Translations under genes and position numbers: made by a program
DNA from: JAJEAO01 sp963667635
GTDB lineage: Bacteria > Acidobacteriota > Vicinamibacteria > Marinacidobacterales > Marinacidobacteraceae
NCBI GenBank assembly: GCA_965232015.1
Contig: OZ246946.1
Coordinates: 1,860,001 to 1,924,000 of the forward strand
DNA: 64,000 bases
Direction: 5' to 3'
The notes under the pieces: model-generated
Database searches by the model: none
Seen by the model: only the letters and a program-made list of their open reading frames with translations
What the model was told of the DNA's origin: nothing
In this document: one piece after another, positions 24,915 through 33,539 of the stretch
How positions within the stretch are numbered: position 1 is the first letter of the stretch
How the letters are laid out: each line of letters opens with the position of its first letter

Positions 24915-25616
24915 CTACTCGTCCCAGAGCGAGCGGGGCCCGGCCAGCTCGCGGACGACATCCCAGCTCCAGCTCCGACGGGTCTCCGGAGGCAGCTCGC
25001 CGGTCGCGTCGTGGTGGCGGCGAAGGAAGGCCTGGGTGGCCCGATTCACGTAACCGCCGCCCTTCACCTCGCCGAACCGGTCCCGGTACCCCTCGCAGAT
25101 CCGCCGGAACAGCGCGTCGCGCCGGTCCTTGGCCACCACGCTCGCCGCCGCCACCGCGACGTGACGCGCCTCGGCCCGGTCCACCGCCTCGAAGTTCGGA
25201 TAACGCGCGGCGAGCGCCTCGAACAGCCGTCGGCCATCGGCCACGACCCGCCGCACTGGGCCCACCCGCCGAAGGATCTCCTCCGCCGCGTTGCGCTCGA
25301 GCTGATTCAGGCCGCCCGACTCCACGAAGCGGTCCACCTCGCTGGCCTGGAAGACCTCGACTTCCACGCACTCCGCGAGCCGGCGCACATGAGCGGCGAG
25401 CGCCCGGCGCCGGGTGCGCGCCGCCTCCCCGGCGCCGACCCGCTTCGAGTCGCGCACGCCGAGGCGGGTGAGCGCCCCCGCCTTCCGCGGATCGAGGACG
25501 ACTCCCGCGACCACGAGCGGACCGAGCGCAGCGCCCCGTCCGGCCTCGTCGATCCCGAGGACGCCCCGGCTCGCGACGACGGCCCCGGTGCGGTTCGGCG
25601 AGGCGCTCGACGTCAA
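24915..25616 (-). CDS. rnhB: Ribonuclease HII
   Basis: The protein has 233 residues. GIDEAGRGAALGP supplies Asp23 and Glu24, RDSKRV is the second conserved block and VVADGRRL supplies Asp127. The fourth acidic position, normally Asp in the segment before the AAASxxAK helix, is Glu149 here (RAEARHVAVAAASVVAK), an unusual substitution. The enzyme cuts RNA in RNA-DNA hybrids and misincorporated ribonucleotides. The best available start is a TTG at 25616; no ATG or GTG lies before the catalytic motif. Sequence style is closer to archaeal-type HII than to E. coli RnhB. Confidence 0.9.
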   Translation of the reverse strand: MTSSASPNRTGAVVASRGVLGIDEAGRGAALGPLVVAGVVLDPRKAGALTRLGVRDSKRVGAGEAARTRRRALAAHVRRLAECVEVEVFQASEVDRFVESGGLNQLERNAAEEILRRVGPVRRVVADGRRLFEALAARYPNFEAVDRAEARHVAVAAASVVAKDRRDALFRRICEGYRDRFGEVKGGGYVNRATQAFLRRHHDATGELPPETRRSWSWDVVRELAGPRSLWDE

Positions 25617-25705
25617 TCGGCTGTCAGCGTAGCAGCGTTCGGCGGGGGAAGCGGGACGGGCGGAACGAATAGAGTTCCGCCGACCGGAGGCGAGGAGCGA
25701 ACCGA

Positions 25706-27160
25706 ATGAAGAAGGGCGAGGGGCGATACAACATCGTCGTGATCGGCGCCGGCACGGCGGGCCTGGTGACGGCCGCCGGGACCGCCGGCCTCGGGGGACG
25801 GGTCGCCCTGGTGGAATCCCGCCTCATGGGTGGCGATTGTCTCAACTACGGCTGCGTGCCCTCGAAGGCGCTGATCGCGGCGGCCAAGGCGGCCAAGGCG
25901 GTGCGGCGAGCTCCCCACTTCGGGATCGAGGTCGGAGAGCCGCGCATCCACTTCGACCGCGTCTTCGCGTACATGCGGGATCGCCGCGCTGCGATCGCGC
26001 CGAACGACTCGGTCGAGCGGTTCACCGGGCTCGGCGTGGATGTCTTCGAGGCCCGCGCCCGATTCGTCAGCCCGCGAGAGGTCGAACTCGACGACGGGAC
26101 CCGCCTTCGCGGCTCGAACTTCGCGATCGCCACCGGAACCCGTCCCTGGATTCCCCCCATCCCCGGGCTGGACGAGATTCCGTTCCTCACCAACGAGACG
26201 TTCTTCGACGAACAGGAAACCGCGCCGAAATCCCTGATGGTCCTCGGCGGCGGCCCGATCGGCTGCGAGATGGGGCAGGTCATGGCCCGGATCGGCGTCC
26301 GGGTGACCATCGTGACCGATGTCGAGTGGCTGCTCTCCCGCGACGATCACGAAGCCTCCGAGGTCCTCCACGAGACGTTCGAGGACGAGGGCATCGAGGT
26401 CGTGAACCGGGCTCGGGTTCGCTCGTTCGCGCCCGAGCCCGACGGCGGCGTCCGCGCCGATGTGGAGACGCCCGAGGGCCGGCGAACGATCACCGCCGAG
26501 CGGCTCCTCGTCGCGACCGGCCGCTCGCCGAACGTGGACGACCTCGGCCTCGACGCCGCCGGGGTGCGCCACGACGCCCGTCGCGGCATCCCGGTGGACG
26601 CGTCGCTCCGCACCAACGCGCCGGGGATCTATGCGCTCGGCGATGTGGCCGGCCCCTACCGGTTCACGCACACCGCCGACTACCAGGCGCGCATCGTGGT
26701 CCGCAACGTCCTGCTCCCGTGGCCGGTCCCGCGGGCGAAGGCCGACTACCGCTACGTGCCCTGGGTCACCTACGTGGACCCCGAGATCGCTCACTTCGGA
26801 CTGCGCGAAGCGGACGCCGAAGAGAACGGAACCGCCATCGCGGCGCACCGGTTTCCCAACGACGACCTCGACCGAGCGATCACCGAGTCCTCGGAACGGG
26901 GGTTCGTCAAGGTCGTCACCGAGGCCGGGAAGGACCGGATCCTGGGGGCCACCGTGGTCGGGGCCCGCGCCGGGGAGATCCTGCACGAGCTGCTGGTCGC
27001 AGCCCGACACGGCGTGGGGCTCTCGGCGATCTCGGGCACCATCCACGCCTACCCGACCTGGGCGCAGGCGGCGCAGCGAGTCGGGGACGCCTACCAGCGC
27101 ACCCGGCTCACGCCGCGGGCGAAGGCGATCTTCTCCTGGCTCTACCGGAGGCGTCGATGA
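25706..27160 (+). CDS. FAD-dependent pyridine nucleotide-disulfide oxidoreductase
   Basis: The protein has 484 residues. The N-terminal VVIGAGTAG binds FAD, GGDCLNYGC (Cys45, Cys50) is the redox-active disulfide, LGGGPIGCEMGQ binds NAD(P)H and YALGDV closes the FAD site; the C-terminal dimer domain ends with HAYPTWAQA. The layout matches mercuric reductase and dihydrolipoamide dehydrogenase. The C-terminal vicinal cysteines needed by MerA are absent (the end is WLYRRRR), so mercury reduction is unlikely. It overlaps the TVP38 gene by 4 nt. These two families are fused in some bacteria, so a shared membrane redox role is probable though undefined. Confidence 0.9.
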   Translation: MKKGEGRYNIVVIGAGTAGLVTAAGTAGLGGRVALVESRLMGGDCLNYGCVPSKALIAAAKAAKAVRRAPHFGIEVGEPRIHFDRVFAYMRDRRAAIAPNDSVERFTGLGVDVFEARARFVSPREVELDDGTRLRGSNFAIATGTRPWIPPIPGLDEIPFLTNETFFDEQETAPKSLMVLGGGPIGCEMGQVMARIGVRVTIVTDVEWLLSRDDHEASEVLHETFEDEGIEVVNRARVRSFAPEPDGGVRADVETPEGRRTITAERLLVATGRSPNVDDLGLDAAGVRHDARRGIPVDASLRTNAPGIYALGDVAGPYRFTHTADYQARIVVRNVLLPWPVPRAKADYRYVPWVTYVDPEIAHFGLREADAEENGTAIAAHRFPNDDLDRAITESSERGFVKVVTEAGKDRILGATVVGARAGEILHELLVAARHGVGLSAISGTIHAYPTWAQAAQRVGDAYQRTRLTPRAKAIFSWLYRRRR

Positions 27161-27855
27161 AGAAGTACCTGATCGCCGGGGCGGTGCTCGCCCTCGTCGC
27201 GACCCTGCTCGTCGTCCTCCCGGTCGGAGAGTGGCTGGAAGCCGCCGGACGCGCCGCCGCCGAACTCGGCCCGGCAGGACTCGCCGCCTTCGCCGCGATC
27301 TACGCGGTGGCGACCGTGTTCGCGGTCCCCGGGTCGGCGCTCACCCTCATCGCCGGACTCGTCTTCGGACCGGTCCAGGGCACCCTCTCGGTGTGGGTGG
27401 GGGCGACCGCCGGGCTGACGCTCGCCTTCCTGGCGGCCCGGCGGCTGGGCCGCGACCGGGTGCGCCGATTCGTCGCCGGCAAGCGCTCCTTCGCCGCGGT
27501 GGACCGCGCCGTGTCGGCGAAGGGAGGCATGATCGTCTTCCTGACCCGGCTGACGCCGGTGTTTCCGTTCACCTTCCTGAACTACGCCTATGGCCTCACC
27601 GGCGTCCGCTTCGGCCCCTACGTGCTGGCGTCCGCAACCGGCATCCTGCCCGGAACCTGCCTCTACATCTACCTGGGCTGGCTCGGCGGCAACGTCGCCC
27701 GCACCGCATCCGGGAGCGAGGACACGCTGCAGTTGGCGCTCCAGGTCGTCGGCCTCGCCGCGTTCGTGCTGGTCACGGTGCTGATCACCCGGATCGCCCG
27801 CCGCGCCCTTCGGGAAGCGGGGGTGGACTCCACCGCGAAACAGTCGTCGGACTGA
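27157..27855 (+). CDS. TVP38/TMEM64-family (DedA-like) membrane protein
   Basis: The protein has 232 residues with about five hydrophobic helices. VFAVPGSALTLIAGLVFGP and the later FLTRLTPVFPFTFLNYAYGLT match the two conserved half-helix motifs of VTT-domain proteins, which act as lipid or small-molecule transporters/scramblases. The gene is translationally coupled (ATGA) to the flavoprotein upstream and is followed 11 nt later by the pentahaem cytochrome, so all three are likely one operon. Confidence 0.9.
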   Translation: MKKYLIAGAVLALVATLLVVLPVGEWLEAAGRAAAELGPAGLAAFAAIYAVATVFAVPGSALTLIAGLVFGPVQGTLSVWVGATAGLTLAFLAARRLGRDRVRRFVAGKRSFAAVDRAVSAKGGMIVFLTRLTPVFPFTFLNYAYGLTGVRFGPYVLASATGILPGTCLYIYLGWLGGNVARTASGSEDTLQLALQVVGLAAFVLVTVLITRIARRALREAGVDSTAKQSSD

Positions 27856-27866
27856 GACGGAGGCCG

Positions 27867-30635
27867 ATGGTCCGGAAGCCGCGCCTCCTCCTCGGGGTCG
27901 CCGCGCTCCTTCTTCTCAACTCGGGAGCGCTCCTCGCCGCCCGCGGCGCCGATCTCTTCCACGCGGCGCAGATCCTCCTCCACCCGGTCCTCGGGATCGC
28001 GGCGATCAAGCTCGCGCTCTGGAGCTGGAAGCGGATCGGCGCCGCGCTGCGGGAGGATCCGCTGCGGCGGCTCTTCCTTCTCGCCGGCGGTCTCATCGCC
28101 GCGACCGGCGCGGCGCTCGCGGTGTTCGGCTCGTCCACCGCCACCCGGCCGCTCCTCGTGGCCCACCTCGTCGCGGCCGCCGGTCTCGCGGTCCTGTTCG
28201 CCCACCGACGGCTCCTCCTCGCTCCGCTGCTCGTCGCCGTCGCCCTTCCCGTCGGCGGCGCGCTGCGGCGGGCGCTTCCCGAGCCCGGACCGGTCCTGAA
28301 CGCCGGGCTGCCGCCGGCGGAGATGGCGGGCGAGGCGATGGGGGGCGAGGACGGCCCGTTCTTCCCGTCCGCCGCCGAGACCGCCCACGGCGACCTCATC
28401 CCGGAGGAGTTCTTCCTCGGGAGCGAGACCTGCGGCCGCTGCCACGGCGACATCACCCGCGAGTGGAGCGAGTCGGCGCACCGGTTCGCGTCCTTCGACA
28501 ACCCCTGGTACCGCCGCTCGATCGAGTACATGCAGGAGGTCGTGGGGGTGACGCCATCCAAGTGGTGCGCCGGGTGCCACGATCACGCGCTGCTGTTCAG
28601 CGGCGAGATGGACCGTCCGATCGCCGAGATCGTGGACCGCCCGTCCGCGAGCGCGGGGCTGGGGTGCGTCTCCTGCCATGCGGTGACCCGGATCAAGGAC
28701 ACCTCGGGCAACGCCGGCTTCGTGATCGAGTACCCCGCGATCCACGACCTCGCGGCATCCGATGACCCGCTGCTCCGGACCCTCCACGACCTCGTGATCC
28801 ACCTCGACCCCGAGCCCCACCGGACCGCGTTCCTGAAGCCGCTCCACACCGGCGACAGCTCGGCGTTCTGCTCGTCGTGCCACAAGGTCCACCTCGACCA
28901 GCCGGTGAACCACTACCGCTGGCTGCGCGGCTTCAACAGCTACGACAACTGGCAGGCGAGCGGCGTCTCCGGAGAGGGGGCCCGGTCGTTCTACTACCCC
29001 GACCAGCCCGAGACCTGCGCCGGGTGCCACATGCCCGAAGTTCCCGGCGAGGATCCGGCGGCGCCCGACGGCCTGATCCGCTCCCACCGGTTCGCCGCCG
29101 CCAACACCGCGCTTCCGACTCACTTCGGGCTCGACGAGCAGCTCGACGCGGTCCGCGATTTCCTGCGGGCCGGACAGGTCACGGTGGACATCTTCGCCCT
29201 GGTGCGTGACGCCGGGGACGGCTCGGCGGCGGGCGAACCGGGCGGAGGAGCGCCGGGCGCCGACCCTCTCGCGCTCGCTTCCACCTTCGCGGTGGGGGAG
29301 GAGGCCCTCGCCGCCCCCGGCCGCTATCCGGCGGCGGGGCCGGTGGGTGAAGTGACCGCTCCCCTCGACGAGGCGCTCCCGGCGCTCGCGCCCGGAGAAT
29401 CGGTCCGCGTGGACGTGGTCGTCCGGACCCGGGGCGTGGGGCACTTCTTCCCGAGCGGCACCGTGGACGCGCAGGAGGCGTGGGTCGAGTTCCGCGCCGA
29501 AGATCGCCACGGGGTCCCGTTCTTCTGGAGCGGGTTCACCGGCAAGCCCGGGGAGCCGCCGGCGATTGCCGGCGACGCCCCGGTGGATCCCTCCGCCCAC
29601 TTCTTCCGCTCTCTCCTTCTCGACGGCCGCGGCAACCCGATCGACAAGCGGAACGCGTGGGCGGCGCGCAGCGCGCTCTACATCTCCCAGATCCCTCCCG
29701 GCGCCGCCCACGCGGTGCGTTACCGGCTCCGGGTCCCCGAGGATGTGGAGGGGCCAGTGAAGCTGACGGCGCGGCTGAACTACCGGAAGTTCCAGTGGGG
29801 GCACACGCAGTGGGTGTTCCGCGGCTCGCTGGACGATGACGGCGAGGTGACGCCTCACTTCGACGACCGGAGCGTGGCGCTCGATCCGGCACGGACGGCG
29901 CCGGTGATCCCGGTCATCGAGATGGCCTCGGCGACGGTCCAGCTCCCGGTCGGCGCGGAGGAGGGCGCGGTGAGGGAGGAGCCCGCCGATTCCAGCCTCG
30001 TGCGCGCGCTTCGGTTCAACGACTACGGGATCGCGCTCCTCCTCGCCGGGGATCTCCGGGGCGCCGAGGCCGCGTTCCTGAGAGTGGAGGAACTCGCGCC
30101 CGACTATCCGGACGCCGCGGTGAACCGGGCTCGGGTCCACGTCCAGGAGGGCGACCCGGAGCGGGCGCTCGAGGCGCTCGAACGCGCGCTCGATCTCGCC
30201 CCCGGTCTTCCGCGGGCGCTTTTTTTCCGGGCGATGGCGCACAAGGCCCTCGGGGAGTACGACGCCGCGCTCGCGGATCTACGGGCCGTCCTCGAACAGC
30301 ACCCGCGGGACCGGGTGGTGAACAACCAGGTGGGACGGCTGCTGTTCCTGAAGCGCGACTATCCGGCGGCCGTGGAGGTGCTCGAACGGACCCTGCGGAT
30401 CGACCCCGAGGACCTCGAAGCCCACTACAACCTGATGCTCGCCTACCAGGGACTGCGCGACCCCGAGCGAGCCGCCACCCATCGGACGCTCTACCTCCGT
30501 TTCAAGGCCGACGAGTCGGCGCAGTTCCTCACCGGCGACTACCGCCGCGCGAACCCCGAGGACAACAACGAGCGCCTCCCGATCCACGAACACACCGGCG
30601 ACTTCCCCCGCGAGCGCGCTCCGCAGAGCCCATGA
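27867..30635 (+). CDS. Pentahaem cytochrome c with N-terminal membrane helices and TPRs
   Basis: The protein has 922 residues. Four hydrophobic helices occupy the first ~130 residues. Five CxxCH haem sites begin at Cys189, Cys234, Cys267, Cys335 and Cys384, spaced like the cytochrome c554/NrfA-type multihaem fold. A beta-rich region with GVGHFFPSGTVDAQEAWV (about 490-640) follows, then TPR units (about 715-880, for example AEAAFLRVEELAPDYPDAAVNRARVH). It probably transfers electrons at the outer face of the inner membrane and docks partners through the TPRs. It lies in an operon with TVP38 and a flavoprotein reductase. The physiological donor and acceptor are unknown. Fusion of transmembrane, haem and TPR modules is unusual. 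Confidence 0.87.
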   Translation: MVRKPRLLLGVAALLLLNSGALLAARGADLFHAAQILLHPVLGIAAIKLALWSWKRIGAALREDPLRRLFLLAGGLIAATGAALAVFGSSTATRPLLVAHLVAAAGLAVLFAHRRLLLAPLLVAVALPVGGALRRALPEPGPVLNAGLPPAEMAGEAMGGEDGPFFPSAAETAHGDLIPEEFFLGSETCGRCHGDITREWSESAHRFASFDNPWYRRSIEYMQEVVGVTPSKWCAGCHDHALLFSGEMDRPIAEIVDRPSASAGLGCVSCHAVTRIKDTSGNAGFVIEYPAIHDLAASDDPLLRTLHDLVIHLDPEPHRTAFLKPLHTGDSSAFCSSCHKVHLDQPVNHYRWLRGFNSYDNWQASGVSGEGARSFYYPDQPETCAGCHMPEVPGEDPAAPDGLIRSHRFAAANTALPTHFGLDEQLDAVRDFLRAGQVTVDIFALVRDAGDGSAAGEPGGGAPGADPLALASTFAVGEEALAAPGRYPAAGPVGEVTAPLDEALPALAPGESVRVDVVVRTRGVGHFFPSGTVDAQEAWVEFRAEDRHGVPFFWSGFTGKPGEPPAIAGDAPVDPSAHFFRSLLLDGRGNPIDKRNAWAARSALYISQIPPGAAHAVRYRLRVPEDVEGPVKLTARLNYRKFQWGHTQWVFRGSLDDDGEVTPHFDDRSVALDPARTAPVIPVIEMASATVQLPVGAEEGAVREEPADSSLVRALRFNDYGIALLLAGDLRGAEAAFLRVEELAPDYPDAAVNRARVHVQEGDPERALEALERALDLAPGLPRALFFRAMAHKALGEYDAALADLRAVLEQHPRDRVVNNQVGRLLFLKRDYPAAVEVLERTLRIDPEDLEAHYNLMLAYQGLRDPERAATHRTLYLRFKADESAQFLTGDYRRANPEDNNERLPIHEHTGDFPRERAPQSP

Positions 30636-30724
30636 CGAGTCCCTCCAACTGGTCTTACTTCGACGACCGCCTCGCCGCACCGGTCGAGGACATCAAGTTC
30701 AAGCACTCAGCCCCCCCGGCGTGA
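30632..30724 (+). CDS. 30-codon reading frame coupled to the cytochrome gene
   Basis: The ATG overlaps the cytochrome stop (ATGA) and the frame ends after 30 codons at TGA 30722-30724. The peptide starts MTSPSNWSYFDDRLAAPVED and has normal local codon style, whereas the sequence after it switches to the less GC-rich accessory insert. It may be the 5' stump of a gene truncated by that insertion, or simply a chance frame. Confidence 0.25.
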   Translation: MTSPSNWSYFDDRLAAPVEDIKFKHSAPPA

Positions 30725-30764
30725 GCGGGAAGCCGAGCGGAGCCCTGTCCAGCGCTGGACTCTG

Positions 30765-30793
30765 ACGATGAGTCAAAGCGGTACTCTCATCGT
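30765..30793. promoter_or_regulatory. Inverted repeat abutting the DUF429-like start codon
   Basis: ACGATGAG (30765-30772) and CTCATCGT (30786-30793) are perfect 8-bp inverted arms separated by 13 bp, and the right arm touches the ATG at 30794. No Shine-Dalgarno sequence intervenes. It could be an operator for autoregulation of the cassette or a leader hairpin affecting initiation. Confidence 0.4.
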
Positions 30794-31456
30794 ATGACCG
30801 GAACTTTGATCGGCTACGACCCAGGTGGCCAAGACAGCCATGGACTTGCCTTGGCTGACGTGAGAGACGGCCACGTGGTCACGGTGACGACCGAGCGTCT
30901 GCCGCACGCCGGGGCGGTACTCAAGGCGATTCTCGCTCTCGATTCACCCTTGGGGCTTGGCATCGACACGCTTACGTGCTGGAGCACGAGTCGTGTTGGC
31001 TACCGTCCTGGAGATCGATGGCTCCGGGCTCGGGACAAGTATCGCCGCGTGAAGGGATCCGTCGTGGCGCCAAATGCGCTCCGGGGCTCCATGAGCACCA
31101 ACGGAATGGCGGTACTGATCGCCGTGCGTCAGAAGTGGCATGACATCCGCGTTACCGAGACGCACCCCAAGGTCCTCTACTACGCAGGGTGCGAGACGGT
31201 CTGGAACTTCACTGACAAGGCATCCGATATGACAAGTCGTCTGAATCACTGGCTGGACGCCAAGATCGAACCCAAGGGAGAGGCCATGAGTGAGCACGAG
31301 TGGGATGCCGCCATCTCAGTTCTTCCGGTCATCCACGGACTCGATGGGTCGTGGAAGCTTGACCTGCACACCCTGCCAACGACTTCCGACGAGCGCTTGG
31401 TGAAGCCGTGCGGCGAGACTCACTACTTCTGGCCGCCAGATGGCTGGTCGGGATAG
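30794..31456 (+). CDS. DUF429-like RNase H-fold protein
   Basis: The protein has 220 residues. IGYDPGGQDSHGLA opens an RNase H-like first strand with its acidic residue, SPLGLGIDTLTCWS gives the second Asp, VTETHPKVLYYAG matches the conserved EvyPxxl segment of DUF429, and EHEWDAAIS supplies a late Asp. DUF429 proteins are predicted nucleases of the RNase H superfamily, without confirmed activity. The gene is less GC-rich than its surroundings, which suggests transfer. It is followed 85 bp later by a DNA methyltransferase, so a nuclease-methyltransferase pair is possible. Confidence 0.6.
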   Translation: MTGTLIGYDPGGQDSHGLALADVRDGHVVTVTTERLPHAGAVLKAILALDSPLGLGIDTLTCWSTSRVGYRPGDRWLRARDKYRRVKGSVVAPNALRGSMSTNGMAVLIAVRQKWHDIRVTETHPKVLYYAGCETVWNFTDKASDMTSRLNHWLDAKIEPKGEAMSEHEWDAAISVLPVIHGLDGSWKLDLHTLPTTSDERLVKPCGETHYFWPPDGWSG

Positions 31457-31541
31457 GTCCTCGGTCGAATCGTCCTCCCGCCCGCCCCACGGAGTCAGCC
31501 CTCGAACTCGCCAAGTTCTTCGCGGGTCACTCTGAGGCTGG

Positions 31542-33074
31542 ATGCAACCCGCTGCCTCCGCCGGGACCGAGCGAGAGAAGCGCCGCAGCAAGGGCCAGTT
31601 CTGGACCCCCGATTGGGTCGCGGACGCCATGGTCGGCTATGCGCTTGGCGGGGGATCGGATCACCTCATCGATCCGGCGGTCGGGACCGGAGCGTTCCTG
31701 AGGGCGGCCACGCACTATGCGGAACGCCGAGGACGACAGATCGCTCTTCTGGGCACCGAACTCCATGCCGAGATCCTGCGAGAGGCGTGTGCCTCCGGTG
31801 AGCTCACCAGCGAACAGCTCTGTCGGATCGAAGTCGCCGATTTCCTGACCTGGACGCCGGGGACACGATTCCGTGCGATCGCCGCCAACCCGCCGTACAT
31901 CCGCCACCACCGGCTGCCTCCAGCCACCAAGCGGCTCCTCGTCAGCATCGCGCTTCGGACCATCGGGCGCAGACTGGACGGACGCACGGGCCTCCACGTC
32001 TTCTTCCTCCTGCGTGCTCTCGAACTGCTGGATGAGGGAGGCCGGCTCGCCTTCATTTTGCCGGCGGACACTTGCGAGGGCGTGTTCGCCCCAGTCCTCT
32101 GGGAGTGGATCGCATCACGCTTTCGCATCGACGCTGTGCTCACGTTCGCGCCCGAGGCCACGCCGTTTCCGCAGGTGGACACGAATCCGGTCGTCTTCTT
32201 CCTCGCCAATCTCGCCCCCCGGGAGGAGTTTGTCTGGGCTCGCTGCCGGACACCGGGCACTGCCGCCCTCGCCGAATGGTCGCGATCCGGCTTTCGGACG
32301 CCCTCCGGCTCAGACGTCGAGTGGCGGAACCGTTCGACAGCCGAGGGGGTCGAGTCGGGACTCTCGAGGCCTCCAGCCGCTCCACGCCATCCCGACGACC
32401 TTCTGCTCGGAGACTGCGCCGCCGTCGTCCGCGGAATCGCGACCGGAGCCAACGACTTCTTCTTCCTGACCCGGGAGCGAGTTCGGGCGCTCGAACTTCC
32501 GGACGACTTCCTCCGACCCGCGATCGGACGCACACGCGACGCACCCGGAAGCGAAGTGAGCAGCTCAACTCTCGATGATCTGGATCGGCGGGGCCGGCCA
32601 ACCCTGCTGTTCACACCGGACGGGCGGGCTCCAGATCAGTTCCCGACACCGATGCGCGCCTACCTCGAACGGGGCGAATCCGCCGGCTATCACCGCCGAC
32701 CGCTGATTTCGACCCGCCGCCCGTGGTACCGCATGGAGCGTCGTCGTCCGCCTCCGCTGCTGTTCGCGTATCTCGGCCGACGGAACACACGGTTCCTGCG
32801 CAACCTGGCCGGTGTCGTTCCCCTGAGCAACTTCTCGTGCGTGTATCCCAGGTCCGACGACGCGGAGTTCCTGAATGCTCTCACGGCGAGCCTCCACCAC
32901 CCCGACACGCTCGCGGGGCTGCCCTTCGTGGGCAAGTCATACGGTTCAGGCGCGGTCAAGGTCGAGCCCCGCGGACTGGAGCGGCCGACGATTCCGGCCC
33001 ATGTCGCCCGGGCGGTCGGCCTTCGGGCTACGCGCCCCACGCCGCTCTTGTCGCCCGTCGAACGCAAGTGGTGA
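31542..33074 (+). CDS. TaqI-type N6-adenine DNA methyltransferase
   Basis: The protein has 510 residues. KGQFWTPDWVADAM is the motif X/entry segment, DPAVGTGAF (44-52) is motif I binding S-adenosylmethionine, and ANPPYI (116-119 NPPY) is the catalytic motif IV of N6-adenine enzymes. The order X-I-IV and a C-terminal target-recognition region (about 280-500, with YLGRRNTRFLRN and FVGKSYGSGAVKVEPRGLE) fit the gamma class, like M.TaqI. No recognisable restriction endonuclease adjoins it; the only neighbour in the cassette is the DUF429-like gene. It may be a solitary modifier, part of an unusual restriction system, or protect a mobile segment. Confidence 0.85.
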   Translation: MQPAASAGTEREKRRSKGQFWTPDWVADAMVGYALGGGSDHLIDPAVGTGAFLRAATHYAERRGRQIALLGTELHAEILREACASGELTSEQLCRIEVADFLTWTPGTRFRAIAANPPYIRHHRLPPATKRLLVSIALRTIGRRLDGRTGLHVFFLLRALELLDEGGRLAFILPADTCEGVFAPVLWEWIASRFRIDAVLTFAPEATPFPQVDTNPVVFFLANLAPREEFVWARCRTPGTAALAEWSRSGFRTPSGSDVEWRNRSTAEGVESGLSRPPAAPRHPDDLLLGDCAAVVRGIATGANDFFFLTRERVRALELPDDFLRPAIGRTRDAPGSEVSSSTLDDLDRRGRPTLLFTPDGRAPDQFPTPMRAYLERGESAGYHRRPLISTRRPWYRMERRRPPPLLFAYLGRRNTRFLRNLAGVVPLSNFSCVYPRSDDAEFLNALTASLHHPDTLAGLPFVGKSYGSGAVKVEPRGLERPTIPAHVARAVGLRATRPTPLLSPVERKW

Positions 33075-33128
33075 CTCACTCGCTGGGCACGGAACACGTG
33101 TGAAGTGCAGAAGGAACAACCGGACCGC

Positions 33129-33359
33129 TCAGCGCCTCCCCCGGGTGAGCCGCAAGACCTCATCGCTCGTGAGCCCGGGACCCGCCACGCCGCTCACCTG
33201 TCGCAGGCGCTCTTCGATGAGCTCCCGCTTGTTGAGCACCGGCCGAATCACGGCAGCGCCTCCCACTTCGTCGAAGCGAACCTCAGTGCCCGGGAGGAGC
33301 CCCAGGCGACGACGGAGCCGGACGGGGATCGTCACCCGTCCATCGGCGCTGACCTTCAT
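33129..33359 (-). CDS. AbrB/SpoVT-type antitoxin-like DNA-binding protein
   Basis: The protein has 76 residues. MKVSADGRVTIPVRLRRRLGLLPGTEVRFDEVGGAAVI is a swapped-hairpin AbrB domain, as in VapB and PrlF antitoxins. The C-terminal tail (ELIEERLRQVSG) is the usual toxin-binding region. VapC toxins normally follow immediately, but on the minus strand downstream of the stop only the 3' end of the methyltransferase gene lies there, so the toxin is missing. Longer upstream starts are rejected because the AbrB fold begins at this methionine. Confidence 0.8.
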   Translation of the reverse strand: MKVSADGRVTIPVRLRRRLGLLPGTEVRFDEVGGAAVIRPVLNKRELIEERLRQVSGVAGPGLTSDEVLRLTRGRR

Positions 33360-33539
33360 CCGCAGGAGTCTCGCACGAGACCTCTGGCGCCGGCCCCGTC
33401 CAGCGCTTCGCTGCGGCTCTCTGCTGCGGCCGACGGTGGCACAGCCACCGCGGCGGTTTGGAAGTAGAGTCATTGGCCCCTCGTCCCCGCCGGGTGGGCC
33501 GCGACCCGGCCTTGGCGGAGTGATCGAATCGAGCCCACC

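Noticed and set aside
25706..27160. Mercuric reductase (merA)
   Set aside because: The catalytic CxxxxC is present but the C-terminal cysteine pair and N-terminal metal-binding domain are absent, and no mer genes adjoin it.
27669..30242. 857-codon frame antisense to the pentahaem cytochrome
   Set aside because: The sense strand has five haem sites and TPRs; the antisense translation is low complexity.
30708..33155. Imperfect 20-bp direct repeat at the two edges of the methyltransferase insert (about 30712 and 33134)
   Set aside because: Only CCCCCGG and GTGAGC cores match, the second lies within the AbrB gene, and GC-rich sequence makes such matches likely by chance.
33360..33539. Cobalamin riboswitch before the BtuF-like gene
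   Set aside because: The B12-box consensus and surrounding helices could not be recognised in the 180-bp leader.
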